Shown here: in pieces, positions 9,138-16,440 of the stretch
How the letters are laid out: each line of letters starts with the position of its first letter
Position numbering within the stretch: position 1 is the stretch's first letter
Assembly (NCBI GenBank): GCA_946998115.1
Contig: CAMPYB010000018.1
Coordinates: forward strand, 1-23,374
Direction: 5' to 3'
Source of the DNA: an uncultured Actinomyces sp.
Lineage (GTDB): Bacteria > Actinomycetota > Actinomycetes > Actinomycetales > Actinomycetaceae
DNA: 23,374 bases
The notes under the pieces: model-generated
Databases searched by the model: none
The model's input: the letters and a program-made list of their open reading frames with translations, nothing else
What the model was told of the DNA's origin: nothing
Position numbers and translations under genes: made by a program

Positions 9138-9638
9138 TTATTTAGCCATACTTAACAAATAATCTCGCACTTTATTCGCTGTTATCTCGCTTCTGCATAT
9201 CATTATAACTATATTATCACCAGCAAGACACCCTAAAACATTTTCCAGCACTGCACTGTCTATAGCTCCTGCTAAAAGTGACGCACCACCGTTTGGTGTT
9301 AACAAAACAAGTATATTACCAGCAATATCAGCACCCACCAGTAATTCTTGACACCATCTTTTTAATTTATATGAAGGAGATTCTTCTACATTCCAGCTTG
9401 CTTGCGAAACACTAGTGTTATGTTCAGGTAACGTATAAACATTTTCACCAGAAACATTTCTTATCTTAGTCGCTCTTATTTCCAAAAGATCTCTCGAAAG
9501 TGTTGCTTGCGTAACAATGATTCCTTCTTTTCTAAGAGCTTCTCTAAGTTCTTCTTGTGACCGTATTGGTGTATTTGAAAGAATTTGGCTAATCATAGCA
9601 TGACGCGCAACCTTAGTTGCAGGAACTAAAGGTCCCAT
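9138..9638 (-). CDS. argR: ArgR/AhrC-family arginine repressor
   Basis: A hexameric transcription regulator that normally binds DNA at ARG boxes when arginine is bound. The N-terminal winged-helix domain (about residues 12-75) has the family recognition segment TQATLSRDL. The C-terminal domain holds TPNGGASLLAGAID and LGCLAGDNIVIM. In ArgR this last segment is normally AGDDT, where the two Asp residues contact arginine; here it is AGDNI. The length (166) is normal. The ATG at 9638 follows AAGGAG at a spacing of five. It lies about 105 bases before tyrS and is not in an arg biosynthetic cluster, unlike most actinobacterial argR genes. The family call is firm, but the effector may differ. Confidence 0.93.
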   Translation of the reverse strand: MGPLVPATKVARHAMISQILSNTPIRSQEELREALRKEGIIVTQATLSRDLLEIRATKIRNVSGENVYTLPEHNTSVSQASWNVEESPSYKLKRWCQELLVGADIAGNILVLLTPNGGASLLAGAIDSAVLENVLGCLAGDNIVIMICRSEITANKVRDYLLSMAK

Positions 9639-9656
9639 AGCATCTCCTTATAAATA

Positions 9657-9688
9657 ATTATACAGTCCATAGTATATATATACACTAT
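9657..9688 (-). promoter_or_regulatory. possible argR promoter with overlapping inverted repeat
   Basis: TATAAT on the minus strand (9662-9657) sits about 20 bases before the argR start codon. A short inverted repeat, ATAGT / ACTAT with ten AT-rich bases between (9669-9688), covers where the -35 should be. No good -35 hexamer is visible. It could be an autoregulatory site, but it does not match an ARG box well. Confidence 0.3.
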
Positions 9689-9899
9689 CTCACGTAAATT
9701 ATACATACTTTAAAGTCAGTAAAGCATAAAACCTGATAAATTTATTTAAATTGTAATGACTACAGTGTATTTTAAAACAATATTTAAATTTATTTTCATT
9801 CATCTTAGGTTCATGACACTAAAATAATATTGTTAAAGTCTAGCTATAAGCTGTAAATATTTAGGGTTTACCTAATCACGTATCAAAGATAGGCAAGAG

Positions 9900-10082
9900 A
9901 TGAAAATAAATGTTGAAAAAATACAAGAAAAAAATAATATTTTCACCACTTCATTACTTGATAATTTTGCGTACAAAACACTTTTTAAAAAATCACGTTT
10001 TAAAAACGAAATTACACGCAAACAAACTAAAGTCATTATGTTTTCTCAAAGCTTTCACAATATACAGATAATCAAAAAATAA
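9900..10082 (+). CDS. possible small basic protein, 60 residues
   Basis: An ATG-started frame of 60 codons encoding a strongly basic, Lys- and Asn-rich peptide with no signal peptide or membrane segment, and no family I recognise. AGG lies six bases before the ATG, which is a weak ribosome binding site. An upstream TTGTTA / TAAATA pair at a spacing of 18 (about 9829-9858) could be a promoter. The stop codon is the first base-triplet of a perfect 13-base inverted repeat. In DNA this AT-rich a frame of this length can arise by chance, so a non-coding leader is equally possible. Confidence 0.3.
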   Translation: MKINVEKIQEKNNIFTTSLLDNFAYKTLFKKSRFKNEITRKQTKVIMFSQSFHNIQIIKK

Positions 10083-10119
10083 CAACATGTTGCTTCGCTC
10101 TCTTTACAACATGTTGTTA
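10080..10119. repeat. perfect 13-base inverted repeat with self-palindromic arms
   Basis: TAACAACATGTTG (10080-10092) and its exact complement CAACATGTTGTTA (10107-10119) flank a 14-base loop. Each arm also contains the 10-base palindrome CAACATGTTG, so the element can be read as one hairpin or as two identical operator-like sites with centres 24 bases apart. No T-run follows on either strand, which argues against a standard intrinsic terminator. Confidence 0.75.
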
Positions 10120-10131
10120 CCTACAAAAGGT

Positions 10132-10175
10132 ATAGTTCAAGCATTCTTTCAGCCATATAAGAATGCTTGAACTAT
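10132..10175. repeat. perfect 17-base inverted repeat
   Basis: ATAGTTCAAGCATTCTT (10132-10148) is repeated as its exact complement at 10159-10175 around a 10-base loop. The stem is strong for this AT-rich DNA. The following bases (TTCAACT on +, ACCTTTTG on -) give only weak U-tracts, so it is at best a weak terminator. It could also be a structured leader or an operator upstream of the two-component genes. Confidence 0.75.
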
Positions 10176-10186
10176 TTCAACTAAAG

Positions 10187-10216
10187 TTGTTCAACGAACA
10201 AGCAATATAATATAAT
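10187..10216 (+). promoter_or_regulatory. probable promoter and operator of the two-component genes
   Basis: TTGTTC (10187-10192) and TATAAT (10211-10216) at a spacing of 18 form a plausible promoter about 30 bases before the response-regulator ATG. The dyad TTGTTC-AAC-GAACAA (10187-10201) covers the -35. A near-direct repeat TTCAACTAA / TTCAACGAA (10176 and 10190) overlaps it. Such placement suits repression or autoregulation by the downstream regulator (inference). Confidence 0.5.
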
Positions 10217-10249
10217 GTAGTATCTGTATATTTATTTTTAAGAGATAAA

Positions 10250-10924
10250 ATGAAAATATTAGTAGTAGAAGACGAAAAAGCTTTAAATAATATCTTAAAA
10301 AAACTACTCGTAAAAATGGAATATCAAGTAGACACGGCTTTCGACGGATTACAAGCTTTACAAATCTTACAACACAATGAATACGATGTAGTAATAATGG
10401 ACATAATGATGCCAAAAATGAATGGCTATAAATGTGTTGAACAAATGCGAATAAAAAAAATAAACACTCCTGTAATAATGTTGACTGCTAAAGACGGACT
10501 AAACGATAAAATTACCGGATTAAATATTGGCGCAGACGATTATTTAGTCAAACCTTTTGAATTTGAAGAATTACTTGCAAGAATAAATGCATTAATACGA
10601 CGCAAATATGGTAATTCAAACAATATTTTACAAGTAGATACACTATCAATTAACACTGAAAATAAAACGGTAACACGAGATAATATAGAAATAAAATTAA
10701 CAGCCAAAGAATATCAAATACTCGAATATCTTGTCAGAAACGAAAATAAAATATTATCCAGAGAACAAATAAGACAACATGTTTGGGAATACGATTATGA
10801 TACAGAATCAAATGTTATAGATGTTTTAATAAAAAATATTAGAAAAAAAATCGATGTAAATAATTCAAAACCACTAATACATACTAAACGCGGACTGGGA
10901 TACACTATCAGGAGCGAAAATTGA
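10250..10924 (+). CDS. OmpR/PhoB-family response regulator
   Basis: A DNA-binding response regulator of 224 residues, the usual length. The receiver domain (1-118) has the acidic pair E7/D8, the phospho-acceptor D51 in VVIMDIMMPKMNG, T79 and the invariant K101 in LVKPFEFEELLARI. The C-terminal winged helix (about 128-222) includes LTAKEYQILEYL and SNVIDVLIKNIRKKI, and ends with the family's HTKRGLGYTIR. AAGAGA four bases before the ATG is a moderate ribosome binding site. Its stop overlaps the kinase start (TTGA), so the pair is translationally coupled. Target genes cannot be told; autoregulation through the repeats at its promoter is likely. Confidence 0.95.
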   Translation: MKILVVEDEKALNNILKKLLVKMEYQVDTAFDGLQALQILQHNEYDVVIMDIMMPKMNGYKCVEQMRIKKINTPVIMLTAKDGLNDKITGLNIGADDYLVKPFEFEELLARINALIRRKYGNSNNILQVDTLSINTENKTVTRDNIEIKLTAKEYQILEYLVRNENKILSREQIRQHVWEYDYDTESNVIDVLIKNIRKKIDVNNSKPLIHTKRGLGYTIRSEN

Positions 10925-12276
10925 AAAATTTTCCTTTTCCTAACATTTTCAAAAAACCAACATCTGTAGTTATGAAAGTGACATTGTGGTACGCATTTTT
11001 CATAATAATATTGATATCAATAATAGTAGCTATATCAATTTCAATTGGAAGCAAGCTCGCAGATAATTCCAATAGAGAAGATCTGATAAAATATGTCACA
11101 AATTTCGCAAAAAACCCTCAAAGAACACAAGGATTCGATGAAGGTATTTTTTTCATGGTTTACGATAAAACTAACAATAACTTAAATGGCCAATTCCCTC
11201 TTGGTTTCAATCCTTTATTATCTTTCAAAAATAAAGTCACTTTTTATACTTCTGGCAACAAATCTTTCCTATACTACGATGTTCCTCTCAGTAGCGATGA
11301 TTCACAATGGGTCCGAGGAGTTACTTTAGCTCATAAAACACCCAAAGAAATAACATTTTTCCTCACTATAGTGCTCATAATAAGTCCTATAATCATCTTA
11401 TTTATCGTATATGGTGGATATAGAATAATTAAAAAATCTTTTGAACCTGTTGCTCAAATATCATCTACAGCAGCTAGTATTGCTGAAAGCAAAGATTTCG
11501 CTAAGCGTATAGAAATTAAACATGCTGATAGTGGTTTACAAAAGTTAACCTACACTTTTAATGAAATGCTACAGTCTCTTGAAAACTCATATTTAAACGA
11601 AAAACAATTTAATACAGACGTATCTCATGAATTACGTACACCCGTAAGCGTAATTTTATCAGAAACAGAATATGGTATTAAATATGCTGAAAATAGCAAT
11701 GAAATGAAACAATCTTTACAAAATATTCAAGAGCAAACTAAAAGAATGGCGATTCTAATAAATCAAATAATGGAATTATCAAAAATTGAAGAAAATAAAA
11801 AAATTAATTTTGAAAAACAAGATTTATCACAAATATTAAATATTAGAATTAATGATTATAAAACTTTAATAGAAGCAAAAAATATTACACTACAAAAAAA
11901 TATATCTACTCAAATTTACATAAATGCTAACCGAATATTAATTGAAAGAATTATAGATAATCTCATTTCAAACGCTATAAAATTCACTAAAAATAAAATA
12001 AATATTAATGCTTATAAAGATAAAAATAAAATAATTTTAAGCATCCAAGATAACGGAATAGGCATAGATCCTAAAAATCAAAAACTCATATGGAATAGAT
12101 TCTATCAAGTCGATCAATCACGTAATAAAGAATACTCTCAAGGAAATGGACTTGGATTATCACTTGTCGCCAAAATAGTGCAAATGCACAAAGCAAAATT
12201 ATTGCTTGAATCTGAACCAAATATTGGTAGCACATTTACAATAGAATTTGCAGAATACATTGATAAAGAAATATAG
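10921..12276 (+). CDS. membrane sensor histidine kinase
   Basis: Partner kinase of the preceding response regulator, 451 residues. Membrane helices lie at about 19-42 and 142-165 and bound an extracytoplasmic sensor domain of about 100 residues that I do not recognise. A HAMP linker follows, then the dimerisation/phosphoacceptor helix with H236 in DVSHELRTPVSVI. The ATPase domain has the N-box DNLISNAIKF, G1 DNGIGID and G2 GNGLGLSLVAKIV. The start is a TTG overlapping the regulator's TGA stop, with AGGAG six bases upstream, so the non-ATG start is well supported. The signal is unknown. From memory the sensor sequence resembles kinases of Bacillota more than typical actinobacterial ones, which would need a search. 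Confidence 0.93.
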   Translation: MKNFPFPNIFKKPTSVVMKVTLWYAFFIIILISIIVAISISIGSKLADNSNREDLIKYVTNFAKNPQRTQGFDEGIFFMVYDKTNNNLNGQFPLGFNPLLSFKNKVTFYTSGNKSFLYYDVPLSSDDSQWVRGVTLAHKTPKEITFFLTIVLIISPIIILFIVYGGYRIIKKSFEPVAQISSTAASIAESKDFAKRIEIKHADSGLQKLTYTFNEMLQSLENSYLNEKQFNTDVSHELRTPVSVILSETEYGIKYAENSNEMKQSLQNIQEQTKRMAILINQIMELSKIEENKKINFEKQDLSQILNIRINDYKTLIEAKNITLQKNISTQIYINANRILIERIIDNLISNAIKFTKNKININAYKDKNKIILSIQDNGIGIDPKNQKLIWNRFYQVDQSRNKEYSQGNGLGLSLVAKIVQMHKAKLLLESEPNIGSTFTIEFAEYIDKEI

Positions 12277-12333
12277 CAAGTACATTTCAAAACTAATTCT
12301 ATTCAATAAAATATTTTTATATATTGTATATTT

Positions 12334-13359
12334 TTATAGTATTTCTTCTAGTTTTTCAATATCTTCCTGAGTCGTAGACCAACTTGTAACAAAACGAATA
12401 ACTGTGTTATCCTCATCTAACTTTTTCCAAATACTAAATTTTACTTTTTCAGCTATTTTTTTCATTTTTCTATTATCAACAATAATGAATTGCTGGTTTG
12501 TAAAAGAATCTACAAAAAATTTATAACCTTTTTCTTGCAAAATATTTTTTAATTTCATAGCCATTTTTATAGCATGCCTACTCAAATCAAAATATAAATC
12601 ATCAGTAAATAACGCATCGAATTGTACTGATATTAATCTGCTTTTTGCTAACAAAGCACCATGTTGTTTCACAAAACTCAAAAAATATTCAGGCATATTA
12701 TTCTTAGTGAAAACTACTGCTTCTCCACATAAAGCACCTATTTTAGTTCCACCGAGATAAAAAATATCACAATTTTCAGCTACAGTACGTAAATCTAAAT
12801 CACACTTAGGTGACATTAAACCATAACCAAGCCTTGCGCCGTCAATAAATAATTTAATATTAAATTTTTTACATATCGAATACAATTTTTGCAATTCACA
12901 TTTAGAATATAAAGTTCCTAATTCAGTAGGTAAAGATATATATACCATACCAGGGCGAACCATATGATCATTACCTACATTTTTAAAAAAATCATCCAAA
13001 TATTGCTCTAAATCTTTTAAAACAAACTTACCATTTTCGCCTTGTAAAGTAATAATTTTTCTACCAGTATACTCAATAGCTCCAGCTTCTAAAATATTTA
13101 TATGACCTGTATCAACAGACAAAACTCCTTCACATGGAGCTAGCATAGCATCAATTACTATAGCATTAGTCTGTGTACCACCCGTTAGAAAATAAACTTG
13201 AGCACTATCTATACCACAAGCTTTTTTTATTTTTTCTGATGCTACTTTATGATAATCATCATGCGTATACCCCGACATTTTAATTTCATTAGTATCAATA
13301 AGAGCTTGTAATACTTTTTGGCAGGCACCCAATACATAATCATTTTCAAAATGTAGCAT
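12334..13359 (-). CDS. ltaE: low-specificity threonine aldolase (PLP enzyme)
   Basis: Expected to cleave L-threonine or allo-threonine to glycine and acetaldehyde, using pyridoxal phosphate. It belongs to the beta-eliminating lyase fold group. The N-terminus MLHFENDYVLGA is typical. The PLP-binding lysine is K206 in FYLGGTKIGALCGEAVV, and the aspartate-containing FIDGARLGYG segment precedes it. The length (341) is normal. The ATG at 13359 is preferred because AAAGGA lies ten bases upstream; the ATG three codons earlier (13368) is only one base from it. It is convergent with the histidine kinase gene. TATAAT upstream (13451-13446) suggests a promoter, with palindromes just beyond. Confidence 0.9.
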   Translation of the reverse strand: MLHFENDYVLGACQKVLQALIDTNEIKMSGYTHDDYHKVASEKIKKACGIDSAQVYFLTGGTQTNAIVIDAMLAPCEGVLSVDTGHINILEAGAIEYTGRKIITLQGENGKFVLKDLEQYLDDFFKNVGNDHMVRPGMVYISLPTELGTLYSKCELQKLYSICKKFNIKLFIDGARLGYGLMSPKCDLDLRTVAENCDIFYLGGTKIGALCGEAVVFTKNNMPEYFLSFVKQHGALLAKSRLISVQFDALFTDDLYFDLSRHAIKMAMKLKNILQEKGYKFFVDSFTNQQFIIVDNRKMKKIAEKVKFSIWKKLDEDNTVIRFVTSWSTTQEDIEKLEEIL

Positions 13360-13471
13360 TTTCACCATTTCCTTTAATGCTTTTATAGATAATTCTACAT
13401 ACTTTACATGTTATTAATAGGAGAAACACCTAATACAACATATTTATTATAATGATAACTGTAATAAAAAT

Positions 13472-13512
13472 ATTAGCACGCGTTACATGCTAATGAGACT
13501 AATGATTAGTCT
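13472..13512. repeat. pair of palindromes upstream of the threonine aldolase gene
   Basis: ATTAGCA (13472-13478) pairs exactly with TGCTAAT (13488-13494). Immediately beside it lies the 17-base palindrome AGACTAATGATTAGTCT (13496-13512), perfect around its central base. The heptamer CTAATGA occurs twice, at 13490 and 13499. They lie about 20-60 bases upstream of the TATAAT at 13446-13451, a usual place for operators. No T-run follows, so terminator function is unlikely. Confidence 0.6.
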
Positions 13513-13552
13513 TATACTTAACAATTTACATATTCCATATAAAAATTTATAT

Positions 13553-13588
13553 AAAAACACTCCACCAGATATTTAGTGAAGTGTTTTT
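13553..13588 (-). terminator. intrinsic terminator of ndk
   Basis: A 13-base stem: 13553-13565 pairs with 13576-13588, with a ten-base loop and A5/T5 ends, so the minus-strand RNA ends in a U-tract. One pair is G-U in minus-strand RNA but C-A in plus-strand RNA, which favours the minus strand, that is, transcription coming from ndk. Confidence 0.85.
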
Positions 13589-13591
13589 ATA

Positions 13592-13622
13592 ATATTATTT
13601 TTACAATTGCGTAAAATAATAT
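13592..13622. repeat. AT-rich hairpin just after ndk
   Basis: ATATTATTTTTAC (13592-13604) pairs with GTAAAATAATAT (13611-13622) apart from one bulged T. It lies between the ndk stop codon and the terminator. It may stabilise the 3' end or assist termination. Confidence 0.45.
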
Positions 13623-13629
13623 CTCAAAA

Positions 13630-14070
13630 TTATAATCCTAGCTCAGGAAACCACAATCCTAATTCACGTTTTGCTGATTCAGGTGAATCTGATCCATGAA
13701 CAATATTTTCCATGTTACCTGTACCCCAATCACGGCCTAAATCACCACGAATAGTTCCAGGTGCGGCTGTTGTAGGATTTGTTGCACCCATTAGTGAACG
13801 CATGCCTTCAATTACACGATCACCTTCGACTGCTATTGCTACAACTGGGCCTGATGACATATATTCAACTAGGCTACCATAGAATGGCTTTTCACGATGT
13901 TCACTATAGTGTTGTCCTAAAAGTTCAGCATCAGCAACTAAAACTTTTAGTCCTACTAGTTTATATCCTTTTGCTTCTATACGACGCAAAACTTCACCGG
14001 TCAATCCACGTTCATATCCATCCGGCTTTACTAAAATAAGTGAATGTTCCTTGGCTACATCAACCAACAT
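13630..14070 (-). CDS. ndk: nucleoside diphosphate kinase
   Basis: Transfers the gamma phosphate of ATP to nucleoside diphosphates through a phosphohistidine. The catalytic histidine is H125 in the signature NIVHGSDS. The N-terminal LILVKPDGYERGLTGEVLRRIE and GATNPTTAAPGTIRGDL are diagnostic. The length (146) is slightly above the usual 136-143 because of a short N-terminal extension. AAAGGA lies seven bases before the ATG. A clear intrinsic terminator follows. In actinobacteria ndk often lies next to folC and a synthetase gene; here a phosphatidylcholine synthase gene sits between them. Confidence 0.97.
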   Translation of the reverse strand: MLVDVAKEHSLILVKPDGYERGLTGEVLRRIEAKGYKLVGLKVLVADAELLGQHYSEHREKPFYGSLVEYMSSGPVVAIAVEGDRVIEGMRSLMGATNPTTAAPGTIRGDLGRDWGTGNMENIVHGSDSPESAKRELGLWFPELGL

Positions 14071-14182
14071 TTCGTATTCCTTTCAAATATCTGCTCTAGA
14101 ATTTTACAGAAAAATATAGATAAATAACAGTTATTACAGTATTTACACATGAATATTTCAGTAAAATAAATTCTCACAAAAT

Positions 14183-14902
14183 TTAACTCTTGTAAGCGAT
14201 AGTTCTCCAAAATCCTACACCAACTATCCAAATACCGCTGGCATACCAAAATATTAATCCTAAAATTGATGATTGTGGATAAACCCAAACAAGAACAATT
14301 GATGCCAATACCCAAATTATTACAGCAAAAATATTTAGCATACGTAAAGTTTTTACTCTAAACGGATGCAAAAATTTTATAGTAGATAAATGCAATATAG
14401 ATAACAAAATAGTTGAAATAATATTAAACCATGCTGGTGAACCAGTTATATAAAATACCAGCGCAACAATATTCCAAACTGCTGGAAAACCAACGAAATA
14501 ATAATCATTAGATTTCATTTTTGTATTACAGAAACAAAACATTGACGACACGCAAACTATAATCATTATAAACATTGCCCACGCGTCAGAATAAAATGGT
14601 AACATCAAATACATATAAAGAGCTGGCACAAACACATAAGTTAAATAATCTACGATTAAATCCAGAGCCGCACCATCAAACCACGTGATTATTTCTTTCA
14701 CTCTAGCATGCCTTGCCATAGTTCCATCAACACCATCAACAAGCAAAGCTATCAAAAGCCAAAAATACATTTCTTTAACATTGTGTTCATACAATGCCAA
14801 TAGAGCTAGGACTGCCCAAACAACTCCTGTCATTGTAAAAGCATGAATTAACCACGCAATAATTTTTTCCTTTAAAGTATAAGAATTACTATGAGTGTCC
14901 AT
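14183..14902 (-). CDS. pcs: phosphatidylcholine synthase (CDP-alcohol phosphatidyltransferase)
   Basis: Predicted to join CDP-diacylglycerol and choline to give phosphatidylcholine in the cytoplasmic membrane. The 239-residue protein has about seven to eight hydrophobic segments. The catalytic motif reads exactly DG-X2-AR-X12-G-X3-D-X3-D (DGTMAR ... DGAALDLIVD), with twelve residues between AR and G. This wider spacing is characteristic of Pcs; other CDP-alcohol transferases have eight. The flanking HAFTMTG and DYLTYVFVP segments are also Pcs-like. AAGG lies eight bases before the ATG. Gaps of over 100 bases on both sides suggest its own promoter. Another head-group transferase is possible but less likely. 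Confidence 0.85.
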   Translation of the reverse strand: MDTHSNSYTLKEKIIAWLIHAFTMTGVVWAVLALLALYEHNVKEMYFWLLIALLVDGVDGTMARHARVKEIITWFDGAALDLIVDYLTYVFVPALYMYLMLPFYSDAWAMFIMIIVCVSSMFCFCNTKMKSNDYYFVGFPAVWNIVALVFYITGSPAWFNIISTILLSILHLSTIKFLHPFRVKTLRMLNIFAVIIWVLASIVLVWVYPQSSILGLIFWYASGIWIVGVGFWRTIAYKS

Positions 14903-15024
14903 TACAAAAACCTTACAAATTTAACTTTATAAAAGTCAATAAAATATTTTTACAAAAACAAAACTACCACATGTTTATAAAAATATAAAATATATATTAT
15001 AAGCCATATAGTAATTTTAAATAA

Positions 15025-16440
15025 TTATTTTTTAAACATTCTACGTATTTCACCAGCTAAATACACAGAGCCAAATGATAATATTACGCTACCTGCCATA
15101 CACTGCGCATTAGTATCACTTATAGCTGTAGCTTTATCAATTGCATCTAATAAGTCAGTAGCAATATGAACACGTTCTTCACCAAAAACATTAACAGCTA
15201 TTTTTTCGAGCTCTTTTATATCCATCCCTCTATCACTACTCATTTGCACTAATACAATTTGTGCAACTACTTTTTCCATTTCAAAAAGTATACTTTCCAC
15301 ATCTTTATCAGCCATAGCGGAAAAAATACCTGTAATATAAGCTTGAGGAAAAATTTCACACACAGCTTGCGATAAAACTTTCGCACCACCCGGATTATGA
15401 GTAGCATCAACAACTACTGTTGGAGATGTTCTAACTATTTCCAAACGCCCCGGCGAACTTGCATTCAAAAATCCTGATTCTACGACCTTAGCATCTATAG
15501 TTTTACTACCATAAAAAGCTTCAGTCGCGCATAAAGCCAAAAGAGCATTTTCTGCTTGATATTCACCATGCAAAGGCAAAAATACATTTTCATATATTCC
15601 AAAAGGCGTTTGCATAGTTAAAAGTTGTCCACCTACAGCAATTTTTCGATCTAAAATTTTCATGTCTTTATCCATGAAATATGCTTTAGCTGAAACTTTT
15701 TCAATCTTTTCACGAATTACTTTTTCAGCTTCAGGATCTTGACGACCAACTATAACTATCTGATTTTCCTTGATTATTCCTGCTTTTTGTACGGCTATTT
15801 CAGATAAAGTCGAGCCTAGCCATTTAGTGTGATCTATCGAAATTGGTGTTATAACACTAACAGCCGCATCTACAACATTTGTGCAATCCCAAAGACCACC
15901 CATACCTATTTCCATTATTGCAACATCTACTGGCGCATCAGCATAATATGCATAAGCCATAACTGTCAACAATTCAAAAAAAGATAACCTCGGTCCTTGT
16001 TTTTTTAAAGAATTTTCATCAGCCATTTTAATATAAGGCAAAACATCCTCATAAGCGTAAATGAAAGTTTCATCTGTTATAGGTTCTCCAGCAATACTAA
16101 TTCTTTCATTTGGAACACATAAATGAGGAGATGTAAATCTTCCAGTTTTTGTACCCCAAGCTGTCATGAGCGAATCAATCATGCGTGAAGTAGATGTTTT
16201 ACCATTAGTTCCAGCGACGTGAACAACAGGGTAAGCAAGTTGTGGATTGCCCAAAATATCAAGGGCATCCACAACTCTATCTAAACTTGGTTGTATTTTA
16301 TGTTCAGGAGCTCTTTGCACTATTTGCGCAAAAATTTCCTGAACTTTTTTTCTATTCATATCTAGTTCATGCGATAATCTTACACTTTTTTTATTTCCTT
16401 CTTGGAAATGTAGATTATTTTTTTTATTAGCGTGTGTCAC
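15025..16440 (-). CDS. folC: folylpolyglutamate synthase / dihydrofolate synthase
   Basis: Adds glutamate to folates, and usually also makes dihydrofolate from dihydropteroate. The ATP-binding loop HVAGTNGKTSTSR is at about residues 74-86. A metal/ATP site lies in IMEIGMGGLWDCTNVVD, and DATHNPGGAKV marks the Mur-ligase-like C-terminal domain. At 471 residues it is of normal length, with an extra polar N-terminal tail of about 30 residues. The start is GTG, whose GTGA overlaps the ileS stop by four bases, with AAGG seven bases upstream inside ileS. It is therefore the second gene of a coupled ileS-folC unit under the T-box. Confidence 0.95.
   Translation of the reverse strand: MTHANKKNNLHFQEGNKKSVRLSHELDMNRKKVQEIFAQIVQRAPEHKIQPSLDRVVDALDILGNPQLAYPVVHVAGTNGKTSTSRMIDSLMTAWGTKTGRFTSPHLCVPNERISIAGEPITDETFIYAYEDVLPYIKMADENSLKKQGPRLSFFELLTVMAYAYYADAPVDVAIMEIGMGGLWDCTNVVDAAVSVITPISIDHTKWLGSTLSEIAVQKAGIIKENQIVIVGRQDPEAEKVIREKIEKVSAKAYFMDKDMKILDRKIAVGGQLLTMQTPFGIYENVFLPLHGEYQAENALLALCATEAFYGSKTIDAKVVESGFLNASSPGRLEIVRTSPTVVVDATHNPGGAKVLSQAVCEIFPQAYITGIFSAMADKDVESILFEMEKVVAQIVLVQMSSDRGMDIKELEKIAVNVFGEERVHIATDLLDAIDKATAISDTNAQCMAGSVILSFGSVYLAGEIRRMFKK

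Larger units (their letters stand above)
9639..10249. other. 611-base intergenic region rich in inverted repeats
   Basis: This gap separates argR (-) from the two-component genes (+). It contains the possible argR promoter and an AT-rich stretch at about 9690-9850 without clear structure. After that come a short dyad TTAGG-GTTTA-CCTAA at 9861-9875, a possible 60-codon ORF (9900-10082), two perfect inverted repeats (10080-10119 and 10132-10175), and the response-regulator promoter with its own dyad (10187-10216). The pentamer TTCAA or its complement occurs four times between 10136 and 10194. No tRNA or known small RNA is recognisable. Confidence 0.7.

Noticed and set aside
9900..10119. Toxin-antitoxin or phage-defence unit
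   Set aside because: Only one weakly supported small ORF, no partner gene, no recognisable toxin motif.
10080..10119. Intrinsic terminator for the small ORF
   Set aside because: Strong stem but followed by CCTAC on + and by no T-run on -; kept only as an inverted repeat.
10132..10175. Part of a tRNA gene (GTTCAAG resembles a T-loop)
   Set aside because: No acceptor, D or anticodon stems can be drawn; the sequence is simply one perfect hairpin.
10187..10201. LexA/SOS box
   Set aside because: The half-sites are in the order GTTC...GAAC, opposite to the GAAC...GTTC order of the actinobacterial and Bacillus SOS box.
14055..14315. Minus-strand 86-codon frame overlapping ndk and pcs
   Set aside because: Out-of-frame overlap with two well-supported genes and no family resemblance.
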